Shown here piece by piece: positions 18,647-28,787 of a DNA stretch of 38,383 bases; the stretch's first letter is position 1; each line of letters starts with the position of its first letter. The position numbers were made by a program, and so were the translations under genes. This DNA is from Tritrichomonas musculus (lineage: Eukaryota; Parabasalia; Tritrichomonadida; Tritrichomonadidae), in assembly GCA_039105265.1 (NCBI GenBank), contig JAPFFF010000145.1, positions 1-38,383 on the forward strand. Reading direction: 5' to 3'. A model generated the notes under the pieces. That model made no database searches. It saw only the letters and a program-made list of their open reading frames with translations, and had not been told where the DNA came from.

Positions 18647-18981
18647 TCATTCTCATTCAAGATTTCATTCAAATGATAGTAAACTTTCTTTTCAAAAAGT
18701 TAATGCTATTTGAAAATTCAAATATTAATTGAAAAGGATTAATGTCTGCTTCTTTGACCTTTTAGTTCAGGACCATTTGATATTGTGTAATTAAATTAAT
18801 ACATCAAATACATAAAGGAATAACATTATTTGGCTTTAATGAATCAATTGCTAAAGTAAATGATGAGAAAAATTTTCTTAAAAAAAAAAAAAAAAAAAAA
18901 CGTTTTTACAGAATTTTTTCAATTAATCTCGTTATCCTAATTGTACAAATTGAGAATTGAAATTGCTTAGAAGATTTATTC
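18537..18981. other. Spacer with T/A runs
   Basis: No gene. A T18-A13 run at 18616-18646 could fold on itself, and an A run lies at 18881-18900. Otherwise the sequence is AT-rich leader for the coiled-coil gene; the nearest TCATG before the ATG does not fit the initiator consensus. Confidence 0.45.
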
Positions 18982-21900
18982 ATGAACGACTCTTTTGAAT
19001 TTTCCATATCAGACGATGAAAAGTCTGATGTATTTGAAGCCCCGAGTACACCAGAAGAGCCAAATAGAAATAATATTAAATTAACAAATAAAAAAATAAC
19101 TGGTCGCCTTCTTCAAAACAATGATATTTCAGGTATATACAATCGTAAGTCTGAAACAAATGTATCTGATGGATCATCAAAAGAAATATCTGATTTTGAA
19201 TTTGAAGAATTAGCCAATAGTTCAAAGAATAATTCGCGAGCTTCAAGCAAAGCATCGAGGATTTCTGTAAAATCGAAAACCACAGACAAATCCGATAATA
19301 CAGATCAATTTTGTGTTGACTTTTCTGATACTACTTCAAGTAATGACAAAAATAATTCAAGATCTTCCAGCAAGGCATCTAAAACTTCGAAATCATCATT
19401 AGAACCAAACCCATTAAATAAGATTGCTGATAATAACGATCAATTTTCGATAAATTTTTCTGATAGAGAATCCAAAAATGATGAAAACAATTCTCGATCT
19501 TCTAGCAAAGCTTCAAAAGTGTCAAAATCATCAGCCAAATCTAAAGCATCAATTAGATCTAGTGATAATACAGATAGTGCATCAAGCAATGATGATAAAT
19601 CAGATAAATACAAAGAACTATCAAGTAAAAAAGAACAAAAAATAAAGTTTGGTCTTTTACAGACTAATACTGATTCTTCCATACAAGTTACAAATAAAAA
19701 CAAAAGTCATTCAAATTCTAGTCAAAGATCAGATTCAATTTCTATATTGAGCGATAATATTCAGAAACCTGTTAAAAAATTATTAAATCCATCTCAATCC
19801 ACAGATAATTCCGAAGATCAACACACAGACAAAAATGAAACTGCCGAACTTAGTGAAGATTCAGAAAAATCAACAGACAAATTTATTGAAGATGATGATT
19901 TCATAGAATCAACTAGCACAGCAAAACCAGATCAATCTGATAAAGCATTGTCATCTAAAAAAGACACAAGTGAAAGCAGTGACACAGAAAATGACGATAA
20001 TGATAAAGAAAGCGAAAGTAGTGGATCTGAAAATGAAAAAGAAAGCGATTCAGATGATGAAATGAAAAATGATGATCGTAAAGGTACCAGTCCAACAAAA
20101 GAAGAGCAAACCAGGACCCAGAAACAAAAAAATAATTATTCAAAACATACACAAAAATTAATGATTACAGAAGCCACAAATGTCATATGCCAAACACCAT
20201 CCGATAATCCTACTCAAGATCGTTCACAATCACCACTTTCACAGGCATCTCTTGGTGCACAATCAGACAATCCCAAATCAACTTTACCAGCTCTTCGCAC
20301 ATCACTCAATAAGACTAAATTATACGATCGTTTACCACCAAACTTACCATTTGATATAAACGATCCAGTAGCACGTCAAGCCATTGCTAATTCTGGACTT
20401 GTTCCAGAAGATCTTTATTATCCAAGTGAACTTGATTTAAACGCATACACTAAAGATCTCAAATTACGAGATAAAATTCGCCAAAAATTGAAACAAAATG
20501 TTGACAATCTTGTTATTGAAGTTTATGAAGAATACAAAAAGCTCAAAAACGATAAATCTCATCTTCCACCTCTCAAACAGTCAGATGATGATGAAAACAA
20601 ATCCAAATCTAATACAGTTACCTTGAATTCTAAAACAATTAATAGTGACTCAAATAATAAATTAGCAGAGTCAAAGCAGAAAAGAGAAGTTGAAGCTATG
20701 CTTCTTCAAATACTTCGCCAAAAATATATCGCCCAGCAGCAACAAGAAAGAGAACAGAATGAGATTGAATTACAAAAACAGAAAGAGATTGAAAGACGAG
20801 AAAAAGAGAAAAATGATAGATTAAAGCGATTAAAATATCGCGATGAACTTGAAAAGAAAGAGAAAGAAAGAGAGAAAATAATAGCTGAAATGCAACGGAA
20901 AGAATCAGAAAAAAGGAAGCAACAAGAAGAAAGACTTGAAAATCAAAATCAACAACGAAAACAGGAACTGCTAGAAAAAGAACAGAAAAGAAAAATAAAA
21001 ATGGAAAATGTTAAAAAAGCAGCCGAAGAAGCTGAACAAAAAAGGATTAAAGAACGTGAAAAATTAGAAAGAGAATTACAAGATAAAGATCAATCTCGTC
21101 TCATTGAAATTGAGAAGAAAAAACTTCTTCTTAAAGAAAAGAATGAACAAGAAAAAGAAAGACAAAATAAAATCCGAAATGAATTACAAAAGAAAGAAGC
21201 AAAACGAAAAAGAAAAATTCTTCGCGAAGCTACTGAAAAGCAACAAAGAATTGACGAAATGGTCAAGAAAAATGAAGAAGCTCGAGAATTAAAGAAAGAA
21301 CTTCAAAAAATAAAAGATGAAGAAAAACAAAAGCAAGCTTCTGAAGCTAGAAAGAAAATTGAAGATAAAATGAGGAAAGATCAAGAAAATATTCTTCTTC
21401 GTCAAAAAGTGGCTCAACAAGCAATGCAATTGAAAGAATTACAACAACAACAAAGAGCAATGCTTGCCAAACTTGGTTATAGTGAAGCTGCTCAAAAAAT
21501 GAAAGAAAAAAGAATTTTAAATGAAAAGAAAAAAAGAGAAGAATTAAAGAAAATGGAAATTTTACAAAAAGAAAAAGAAAGAAGAAATGAAGAAATTAAA
21601 AGAATTCAATTGGCTCAAAGAAATGAAAAAATTGTTAACGAACAAATTCGTAGAAAAGAGAAACAATTTGAAATTTTAAGAAAGGCAAGAAGAGATGCTT
21701 TAGAAAAAGAGAAACAAAAATTGAAATATGAAGAAAATATGAGATTAATGGAGAAAAATAAAATTGAACAAAAGAAAGCAATGGACATTCAAAATAAAAG
21801 AAATTATATTAATCAAGAAGAAAAGAGGAATACTAGAAATCACCTTACTAGCATCTTAAAAGATGCTGATGGTGATTCTCCAATTCTTCAAAAATTGGCG

Positions 21901-22143
21901 GATAAATATGGAATTGATCTTGATGAACTTAAAGAAAGAGCAATGAAAAAAAATAAAGGAGAATCAATTCAATCTATATTTAGAGATGCTTCAAATCAAG
22001 ATCAAACTTCGATGAATTCAACGATTAATAATCAAAAAGATAATGCTAGCAGTAAAACTGATGTTAATAGTAGTGTTGATGATAATGATGATAACGATTA
22101 TAATGATAATGATGATATTAGTGATGATTTTATTGAGGATTAA
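18982..22143 (+). CDS. Large Ser/Asp-rich protein with long charged coiled coil
   Basis: In this 1053-residue protein, residues 1-400 are disordered and rich in Ser, Asp, Glu and Lys. Three imperfect internal repeats occur at about 74-198, each containing NNSR(A/S)SSKAS(K/R), two of them preceded by DQF(C/S)(V/I)(D/N)FSD. A compact segment at about 450-525 (LPPNLPFDINDPVARQAIAN, then SGLVPEDLYYPSELDLNAY) is the most conserved-looking part and resembles the short block that precedes the coiled coil in CCDC177-like proteins; this is a weak suggestion. Residues about 570-960 form one very long, highly charged helix rich in Glu, Lys, Arg and Gln. The C-terminus is acidic (DDISDDFIED). A structural or microtubule/basal-body role is plausible, but the family is not established. 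The Sel1-repeat gene follows after 193 bases on the same strand. Confidence 0.75.
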   Translation: MNDSFEFSISDDEKSDVFEAPSTPEEPNRNNIKLTNKKITGRLLQNNDISGIYNRKSETNVSDGSSKEISDFEFEELANSSKNNSRASSKASRISVKSKTTDKSDNTDQFCVDFSDTTSSNDKNNSRSSSKASKTSKSSLEPNPLNKIADNNDQFSINFSDRESKNDENNSRSSSKASKVSKSSAKSKASIRSSDNTDSASSNDDKSDKYKELSSKKEQKIKFGLLQTNTDSSIQVTNKNKSHSNSSQRSDSISILSDNIQKPVKKLLNPSQSTDNSEDQHTDKNETAELSEDSEKSTDKFIEDDDFIESTSTAKPDQSDKALSSKKDTSESSDTENDDNDKESESSGSENEKESDSDDEMKNDDRKGTSPTKEEQTRTQKQKNNYSKHTQKLMITEATNVICQTPSDNPTQDRSQSPLSQASLGAQSDNPKSTLPALRTSLNKTKLYDRLPPNLPFDINDPVARQAIANSGLVPEDLYYPSELDLNAYTKDLKLRDKIRQKLKQNVDNLVIEVYEEYKKLKNDKSHLPPLKQSDDDENKSKSNTVTLNSKTINSDSNNKLAESKQKREVEAMLLQILRQKYIAQQQQEREQNEIELQKQKEIERREKEKNDRLKRLKYRDELEKKEKEREKIIAEMQRKESEKRKQQEERLENQNQQRKQELLEKEQKRKIKMENVKKAAEEAEQKRIKEREKLERELQDKDQSRLIEIEKKKLLLKEKNEQEKERQNKIRNELQKKEAKRKRKILREATEKQQRIDEMVKKNEEARELKKELQKIKDEEKQKQASEARKKIEDKMRKDQENILLRQKVAQQAMQLKELQQQQRAMLAKLGYSEAAQKMKEKRILNEKKKREELKKMEILQKEKERRNEEIKRIQLAQRNEKIVNEQIRRKEKQFEILRKARRDALEKEKQKLKYEENMRLMEKNKIEQKKAMDIQNKRNYINQEEKRNTRNHLTSILKDADGDSPILQKLADKYGIDLDELKERAMKKNKGESIQSIFRDASNQDQTSMNSTINNQKDNASSKTDVNSSVDDNDDNDYNDNDDISDDFIED

Positions 22144-22336
22144 GATAATTTTTAATTATTGTATTTTATAAATTTGTTTTTTATTAGATAAAGGTATCGA
22201 AAAAGATAAAATTTCCTTTTTTTGTTTGTTTCTTTTTTTTGTGTGTGCAACTTTTTCTATTAATTAGTGGTTGATTTTTAAAAATGTGTACGTTAGCCAT
22301 TGAAAAAATAACGATTTTTGTGTTTCAATGATATAA

Positions 22337-23362
22337 ATGGCAAGCAAGGTTCTTCCTTCCCTAACAAGTCATCAGGGTTCAGGAATAAACCAGCATGCCA
22401 AATCAAAATTTGGGCCAAATAGTCGAGGATTGCCGAGGCGTACGGATAAGATCAAAGTATCATCACCTGATCATCAAATTCAATTAAAACCAAGAGTTAA
22501 CAATCGTTTATTCCAAGAAAAACCACCAACTTCTAGCAAATTACCTTCAACACCAACAGCCCCAAGATCAAGAATAAAACCAAATTCAAAATTAAGTGGT
22601 AATGGAAATGACTCTTTTCATTCTCCTCAGCCAAAGAAAACCAATTTAAATAATCCTACTCTTACACCTTCTGCACCAATTACTGTTCGTCATGTTTCAG
22701 CAAATCAAAATCAGCAACTACCTTCTATATCATCTAATATTAACTTATCAAACTCCCCGAAAATTACAAGTAATAAATCTTCACCCAATTTTTCTCATTC
22801 AAATTCGAATAACGTTATCACAAGGCATAAATCATTATCTAACACGCCAACAAATTCTTGGATAGACACAAAAAATGAAGTAAAAGCTCAAGCAGATGCA
22901 GGAAACATCGAAGCTATGTTTATATATGCAAATATCTTGTTTACAGGTAGAGGCGTTTTGACCGATCGACCAGGAGCCAGGAAATATTTTCAAAAGGCAG
23001 CAGCTCAAATGCAATTAGCCGATATATTATTAAATGGTTGGGGAATTCCAAGGAATCCACAAGTAGCTTGCAAATACTTAATGAAAGCTGCTGAAACAGA
23101 TAATTTTGATGCATTATGCACATTAGGAAAATGTTATAGAGATGGAATTGGAGTGAAAAAAAATCTAGAAGAAGCCGAAAAGAGGCTTAGAAAAGGAGCT
23201 GATCAAGGGCATAGCGGTTGTCAATTTGAACTTGCTCAATTACTTGAAATGAAAGGTATCGAACATAAAGAAGAAGCACTATCTTATTATCAAAAAGCAT
23301 CTAATCAAGGATACCCTTCTGCTTCAAATTATTATCTCAATTTGTTAAACAAAAAAATGTAA
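22337..23362 (+). CDS. Sel1-like repeat protein
   Basis: In this 341-residue protein, residues 1-175 are disordered, basic and rich in Ser, Asn and Pro, with no signal peptide. Residues about 178-335 contain four to five Sel1-like (TPR-related) repeats: AQADAGNIEAMFIYANILFT with GRG, LADILLNGWGIPRNPQVACK with YLMKAAE, ALCTLGKCYRDGIGVKKNLE with EAEKRLRKGAD, and a last degenerate one (CQFELAQLLEMKGI, then ALSYYQKASNQGYPSA). The second repeat is shortened: the usual seven-residue linker between KAA and the next helix is missing (QKAAAQMQLAD). Sel1 repeats bind protein partners; trichomonads have many such proteins, several fused to kinases, but no kinase is present here. The stop lies only 83 bases before transposon copy 2, which may now supply part of its 3' region. 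Confidence 0.8.
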   Translation: MASKVLPSLTSHQGSGINQHAKSKFGPNSRGLPRRTDKIKVSSPDHQIQLKPRVNNRLFQEKPPTSSKLPSTPTAPRSRIKPNSKLSGNGNDSFHSPQPKKTNLNNPTLTPSAPITVRHVSANQNQQLPSISSNINLSNSPKITSNKSSPNFSHSNSNNVITRHKSLSNTPTNSWIDTKNEVKAQADAGNIEAMFIYANILFTGRGVLTDRPGARKYFQKAAAQMQLADILLNGWGIPRNPQVACKYLMKAAETDNFDALCTLGKCYRDGIGVKKNLEEAEKRLRKGADQGHSGCQFELAQLLEMKGIEHKEEALSYYQKASNQGYPSASNYYLNLLNKKM

Positions 23363-23445
23363 TTTATTGTTTTTAGTAAAAGATCATTGCGAAATTCTTT
23401 TTGATTCCAATGTTTATTTAAGCATTTTTCTTAATATTTTAAAGC

Positions 23446-25576
23446 AGAGGTGCGAGAGCTGGTTGATTTCATTATTATCAAATTATAAAATAATATATAT
23501 ATATATATATATCCTTCTCTATTATGATAGGATTTTAAATTATATTAGTCACTAGGAGTAAAAATATTTGTGTTTTAAAATTTTAATGAAATAAAAAATA
23601 AACCATTCAATTATAATTTTATAAATGTTGGAGAGTAATTACATTTTCTCTCTTTTAGAACACAAATAAATATTTATATATATGTAAATTACATTGTTAT
23701 TTTTATTTTATTAAAAATAATTCAATAATTAAAAAAAAAAATTAGATTTAATTTTTCCCAAGTTGGGAATCCCAACCAAAGAAAACCAAAATATCAAGAT
23801 AAAAAGTGACGAGCTGAACATTGACTGGAATTATTGAGATGATGACTCAAATCGTTATAATCCCAATGATGTGATACAGTTGAAAGAGATTGAAAAGTCT
23901 GATGTACAATAATAGTTCTTTCTTTGGAAAGATAAGATTCAGAATAATACGATTTGAGCCATTTTTGCTATAAAATGATATACAAAATTTTCGAAAATAT
24001 CTGACCAAATATAAAATTTGAATAAATATCTTGAAAACAAATAGGTTAAAATCTTTATAAATTTTGATATCAGCATTATATTTCCTATATATTAATAAAT
24101 ACCATTAGTAAACCAAACTATAGGGCCATTTTTTCTAGGAGCTTTCAGAAAATTAAATTGATTTTTTTTTATCAAATTCTGGACAATATCTGAATTTTTG
24201 GATGAAAATAAAATTATCCAAAGATATTAATGAATATACTACATCAGGGACAAATTTTACTCATACTATCTCAAGATATCTTGATTTTAATTTTTAGACT
24301 AAGTTGCTGAAAACAAGTCATTAATCATATTTTTATAATTACCGCTATATATATATTATCTCATATAATTTTTATTAAATTTTTTTAACTTTGAACCACT
24401 TTTTTTTATATTTTTTGTTTAAAATTATAAATTGAGAGGAGATAATTACAACGTGTTTTTTTTCTTCAGAATTTTTAACTTACTAAAAAAAGAGCTAATT
24501 TTTAACTTATTTATATGAAAATCGCTTATAAATATTGTTTTAAGCATAAAAATATATAAAAAATGATTTTTTGCATAAAAAATTAATTTGTGAGAACAGA
24601 ATGAAAAATTTGATTAATCATTTAAAATTTAAATTCATAATAGTCGTTAAATTTTTTTATAAATATCTTAAATTTAAATAGGTTAAATTTAAAATAAAAA
24701 ATATACATAAGAATTATATTATGCATTAATGTTATAATATTGATTTCAATTAAATTTATAGGGCCAATTTTTCTAGGAATGCTTAGATTTTTAAATTTCA
24801 TTTTTTTTGTTTAATACCAAACAAAACAAAAGATATATAGAGGAATTAAAATCAGTTATCAAATGTGCATAATAAGAGTTGGATAAGCATACATTTTAAT
24901 AAAAGATGGTTGAAATATCTTGATTTTAATAATTAGGCAAAGTTGCATAAAATCGGGAAATAATAGTTTTTTTATAATAATCATAGTATATTTTTTGATT
25001 CACTTTATTTTCATTACGATTTAACAATAAGAAACCATATTTTTTTGCATTTTTTTATGAAAATTTGAAATTGAGGGGAATTAATTATAACGTATTTTTT
25101 CTTCAGAATTTTATAAAATAAAAATAAAATTACCCCCGGCGAGCTATTCAGATTAATAAGAAAATATGTATATATACATGTTGAATATAATAAAAATATA
25201 AATAGTTATCCCTATGAAATTCACCAGAGCTCCGTATATTTTTATATTATATTTATTATTTTTTTAAATACTAATATCTCTATAAATTAAAAAAATATTT
25301 TATATATTATATTAAAACTATATATATAATTTACTATATATAAAAATAAATAATATTAAAATGAACAATATTTCAGAACTAATTAGAAATTTCCAAAATA
25401 CCATTTTTTCCCACTTACTTCTGCAAACATTAAAACGACCTAATAATTAAATATGATGTATAGCATTAGGTATGCATTATATTATATTAAAAATAACATC
25501 GATTTGATTAACAATTTAGTGAAAAAATTCACTTTTTTAAATTAAAAAATACGTTATTTTTAGTTCTCGCACTTCT
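23446..25576. mobile_element. Non-autonomous DNA transposon, copy 2 (2131 bp, 8-bp TSD)
   Basis: Same length, orientation and ends as the element at 11981-14111, including the same number of TA units in its dinucleotide run. The 8-bp target duplication TTTAAAGC is perfect (23438-23445 and 25577-25584). No differences were found in the stretches compared by eye, so one copy is very young or gene conversion keeps them alike. No transposase frame is present. It lies 83 bases after the Sel1-repeat gene and about 200 before the PI-PLC-like gene, without breaking either. Confidence 0.85.
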
Positions 25577-25783
25577 TTTAAAGCATTTTTTTACAAAGAA
25601 ATCATTTTAGAATGGCATAAACACGATTTTAAAATGCAAAAATAGTCTATCAAAAAGTTTTTTATTTCAAATAAATAATACAAATCAAACTTTTTAACCA
25701 ATCAAATTCTTTTTCCGTTTAAATGATTTTACTGAAAAAGTTAAATTTTTAAATTTTGAGTTTATTGAAAAATTTATTTTTTA

Positions 25784-26347
25784 ATGCCTCTTTGGGGTAC
25801 TCACGATTCATTATCATATATTCGACCTCAGTTTCTTGTTATCTTTTTCCGATTCATGTGTCAGACTCAGACGATGACCATTGAGCAGCAATATGATTGG
25901 GGAGCACGAATTTTCGATTTTAGACTCAAGTACAGAGACAACCGTATGATTTCTGGTCATGGTGTATGCACCTTTGATGTTAACGTTACATCAAAAGTCG
26001 AGTGGTTATATCAACAAAATGAAAGTGTCGCAATACGATTTATGATTGAGACAGACGAAACAGATGAAAGCCCTTATTTGTCATATTATAATGATCTTGT
26101 TGAAAAATTCTCGCCAAAAATACAATTTATTGGATTAATTCGGAAAATGACCATGGAAACAATTATCCCTGGAAATGGAAGCGTAGGAACTGAATACAAT
26201 GAGGAACCAGGAATGGACAGCAATAAATTCCCATTTCCTTTGATGTATGCTGAACAATATAACTACAAATGGTGGCCAAGAATTGAAGCTGGTGAATTTG
26301 GAATTATGGACTTCCCTGAAATTACTCATAAGCTTCGCGAACCTTAA
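25784..26347 (+). CDS. Short PI-PLC X-domain-like phosphodiesterase
   Basis: This 187-residue protein resembles bacterial-type phosphatidylinositol-specific phospholipase C (TIM-barrel X domain). Near the N-terminus is GTHDS (5-9, His7), the first catalytic histidine of the family. TQTMTIEQQYDWGARIFDFR (28-47) matches the strand carrying the substrate-binding Asp and Arg, and ISGHGV (56-61, His59) would be the second catalytic histidine. A conserved-looking IRFMIETDE (about 84-92) fits the next barrel strand, and GEFGIMDFPE near the end fits a late strand. Bacterial enzymes are about 300 residues, so this is a short barrel, perhaps missing one or two strands. There is no signal peptide or membrane anchor. 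A GPI- or PI-cleaving activity is plausible but not certain. Its promoter region abuts transposon copy 2. Confidence 0.65.
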   Translation: MPLWGTHDSLSYIRPQFLVIFFRFMCQTQTMTIEQQYDWGARIFDFRLKYRDNRMISGHGVCTFDVNVTSKVEWLYQQNESVAIRFMIETDETDESPYLSYYNDLVEKFSPKIQFIGLIRKMTMETIIPGNGSVGTEYNEEPGMDSNKFPFPLMYAEQYNYKWWPRIEAGEFGIMDFPEITHKLREP

Positions 26348-26630
26348 TTTGTATTTTTTTTTTTTTTTTAAATCTCTTGAACTATATTATTTACTTCCTT
26401 TCTATATTTATTACGTGCCAATATTATCATAATATGATGGCTATTTCATGAAATATTTTTCTTGCTGCCATTATACTATCAAAATGTTTGTCTTTTTTGA
26501 TGGTAATAAGATTTTAAAAGCTTCATAAAAATGATTTACGTCACCATCAGCATTAGTTGAATTGCTAATTAAAGTATATATCAAATTATTAAAAGCGCTT
26601 TATGTATTACATTACGATAACGGTTTGCGT

Positions 26631-26660
26631 ATTTTATAATCTTGTACAAGATTATAAAAT
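26631..26660. repeat. Perfect 30-bp palindrome
   Basis: Each half is ATTTTATAATCTTGT or its exact reverse complement, centred on TGTACA with no loop. It lies between the PI-PLC-like gene and the epimerase gene. Such symmetry suggests a dimeric protein site or cruciform, though the AT-rich outer halves lower the surprise. Confidence 0.6.
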
Positions 26661-27417
26661 CTAAAAAAAAATTAGATACTCAGAACGAATAACTATTATA
26701 CAATTAATTTGATTTTGTAGAATAATTGATTTAGAAGCATAATCCAAAATATTATCAACTCTGCTATATTATTCAAGATAATCCAAATTTTCAAAATTCA
26801 AATGGCCATTAAATAAACAAGATTTCTTAAATATTGTCATATCTCTATTGATGTAAAACTTTATTTTTATCATTTTTATTTCTGTTTTAATGAATAATCA
26901 ACTATACAATAAATAATATGCTTTTTTAGATTCTTTAATCAATCAAACAAACCTTATTAAATTTAAAAAGCTGTATTTCCACAGCTAATAGACATTTTGG
27001 AAAAATAAATTTATATTTATTTAGAAACTATTATACACATAAAATTTTTATATTTTATAAATTGATTTACCAGAGTTATTTTTTATCGGTTTTTTTATCG
27101 TCGAAACCCCTATACAAAAAAGTTTTTTTTTTTTTTTTTTTTTTTTTTTTCATTTTGAAAGCTAAACAATGAGATAAACTTTTTGAATTGCTTTTCAGAA
27201 AAATTGAAGAGATTTGTAAATCATTCATTGCTATGTTCTCAATTCCTTTAATTATCGCTTCACAATTTAGATTTTTAAAATTCATGTTTTATACCAATAA
27301 AAATAACTTATTCATTGATAAAAAAACAGAATTGAGAAATAACAATAGGAAGAATAGTATTATTTGGGTAACTTTTTCTGTTGGATATAAAAAGTTTCAA
27401 TTATTACAAAGAACGCT

Positions 27418-27422
27418 TCACT
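27418..27422 (+). promoter_or_regulatory. Initiator (Inr) of the epimerase gene
   Basis: TCACT fits the trichomonad initiator TCA-Py-(T/A). The presumed +1 adenine at 27420 is 11 bases before the ATG at 27431, the spacing typical of trichomonad messages. This is the best initiator in the window and decides the start of the gene. Confidence 0.65.
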
Positions 27423-27430
27423 TTCTATTT

Positions 27431-28438
27431 ATGTCAATTCTTGTTACTGGTGGAACAGGATACATTGGTTCACATACATGCGTTGAGCTCCTTAACATTG
27501 GAAAAGATGTAATCATTGTTGATAACCTATGCAACAGTAAAGAAGATGTTCTCCAAAGAATTAAACAAATTACTGGAAAAGATGTTAAATTCTATAAAGC
27601 CGATCTTCTTGACAAACCAGCAATTGAGAAAATCTTCACCGAAAATAAAATCAGTGCTGTTGTTCACTTTGCAGGGCTGAAAGCAGTTGGTGAATCCGTT
27701 CAAATACCAATTCGTTATTATCATAACAATATCACTGGAACCTTAATTCTTCTTGAAGTAATGAAAGAACACGGCTGTAAGAAAATTGTATTTTCATCAT
27801 CAGCAACTGTTTATGGATTAAACGCACATCCGCCATGCAAAGAAACAGATCCTCTTGCTGCAACAAACCCTTATGGCTCATCAAAACTATTCATCGAACA
27901 AATTCTTACTGATATTTACAAATCTGACAATACATGGAGTGTAATCTTACTTCGCTATTTCAATCCAATTGGTGCACATTCAAGTGGTTTAATAGGAGAA
28001 AATCCAAATGGAATTCCGAATAATTTACTTCCTTATGTTGCCCAGGTGGCAATTGGAAAATTACCATGCCTCAAAGTTTTCGGGAATGACTATGATACTC
28101 CAGATGGAACAGGAGTTCGCGACTATATCCATGTTGTTGATCTCGCCAAAGGTCATTTGTGTGCACTTGATTATGCTGCAAATCATAATGGCGTTGAAGC
28201 GGTTAACCTTGGAACTGGTCATGGTTATTCAGTTCTTGAAATTGTTAAAGCTTTCGAAAAAGCGAGTGGAAAAGAAGTGAAATACGAAATTGTTGGTAGA
28301 AGAGATGGCGATATTGCTGCTTGCTATAGCGATCCATCAAAGGCAAAAAAGATTTTTGGATGGGAAGCCAAATTTGGAATTGATCAAATGTGTGCAGATA
28401 CATGGAATTTTATTTCCAAAAATCCCAATGGACTCTAA
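27431..28438 (+). CDS. galE: UDP-glucose 4-epimerase
   Basis: This 335-residue short-chain (SDR) epimerase interconverts UDP-glucose and UDP-galactose with tightly bound NAD, feeding glycoconjugate synthesis in the cytosol. The NAD-binding TGGTGYIG is at 6-13, DNLCNS at 31-36, and the adenine-pocket DL at 59-60. The catalytic set is complete: Ser124 in SSSATVYG, Tyr148 and Lys152 in YGSSK. RYFNPIGAH and the C-terminal RRDGDIAACYSDPSKA follow the bacterial and eukaryotic GalE pattern. The length matches the family (E. coli 338, human 348). The open frame extends 81 codons upstream, but the N-terminus MSILVTGGTG is the natural one, and an initiator motif lies 11 bases before it. The stop is TAA followed by A. 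Confidence 0.95.
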   Translation: MSILVTGGTGYIGSHTCVELLNIGKDVIIVDNLCNSKEDVLQRIKQITGKDVKFYKADLLDKPAIEKIFTENKISAVVHFAGLKAVGESVQIPIRYYHNNITGTLILLEVMKEHGCKKIVFSSSATVYGLNAHPPCKETDPLAATNPYGSSKLFIEQILTDIYKSDNTWSVILLRYFNPIGAHSSGLIGENPNGIPNNLLPYVAQVAIGKLPCLKVFGNDYDTPDGTGVRDYIHVVDLAKGHLCALDYAANHNGVEAVNLGTGHGYSVLEIVKAFEKASGKEVKYEIVGRRDGDIAACYSDPSKAKKIFGWEAKFGIDQMCADTWNFISKNPNGL

Positions 28439-28787
28439 ATCATATTTAATAAAGCCAAGTAGTTCTTTCATTATTTTATTCATTTATTATTTCCCCTTAT
28501 AATACTAAATTTTTATATCATTATTATAGCAAATATTGATTATAAATGTAAATCTGAAGGAAAGATATCATTCAATTCTTAACAATAAAGCCAGACTTAA
28601 ATCAATACCGAAATTAAATGATGCGGTGAAGCTTCTCTCGTAATCCTTTAAAAAATTTGAAAAATACGATAGTTCAGAATTTGAGAATGAATAATTTTTT
28701 TTTTTACCAAATAACTTCCTTTATTATTTTTATTTAACTAACTAATGAATTCATAAACATCATGCCTATTGAATAACTGCTTAAATA
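28439..28787. other. Convergent intergenic region
   Basis: Three hundred and forty-nine bases between the ends of the epimerase and SAPS genes. AT-rich, with no gene or repeat seen; both 3' untranslated regions must lie here. Confidence 0.5.

Larger units (their letters stand above)
26348..27430. other. Intergenic region with a 30-bp palindrome and a poly-T run
   Basis: About 1.1 kb without a supported gene. It contains a perfect 30-bp palindrome (26631-26660), an imperfect stem with TATCAAAA/TTTTGATGG near 26475-26505, and 28 T at 27123-27150. The open frame upstream of the epimerase ATG (from 27188) is judged to be leader and not coding. Confidence 0.5.

Noticed and set aside
27188-27430. 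Upstream extension of the epimerase frame (81 codons)
   Set aside because: The extension is low-complexity, starts just after a poly-T run, and is not found in GalE proteins. The N-terminus MSILVTGGTG and the initiator motif 11 bases before 27431 fix the start.
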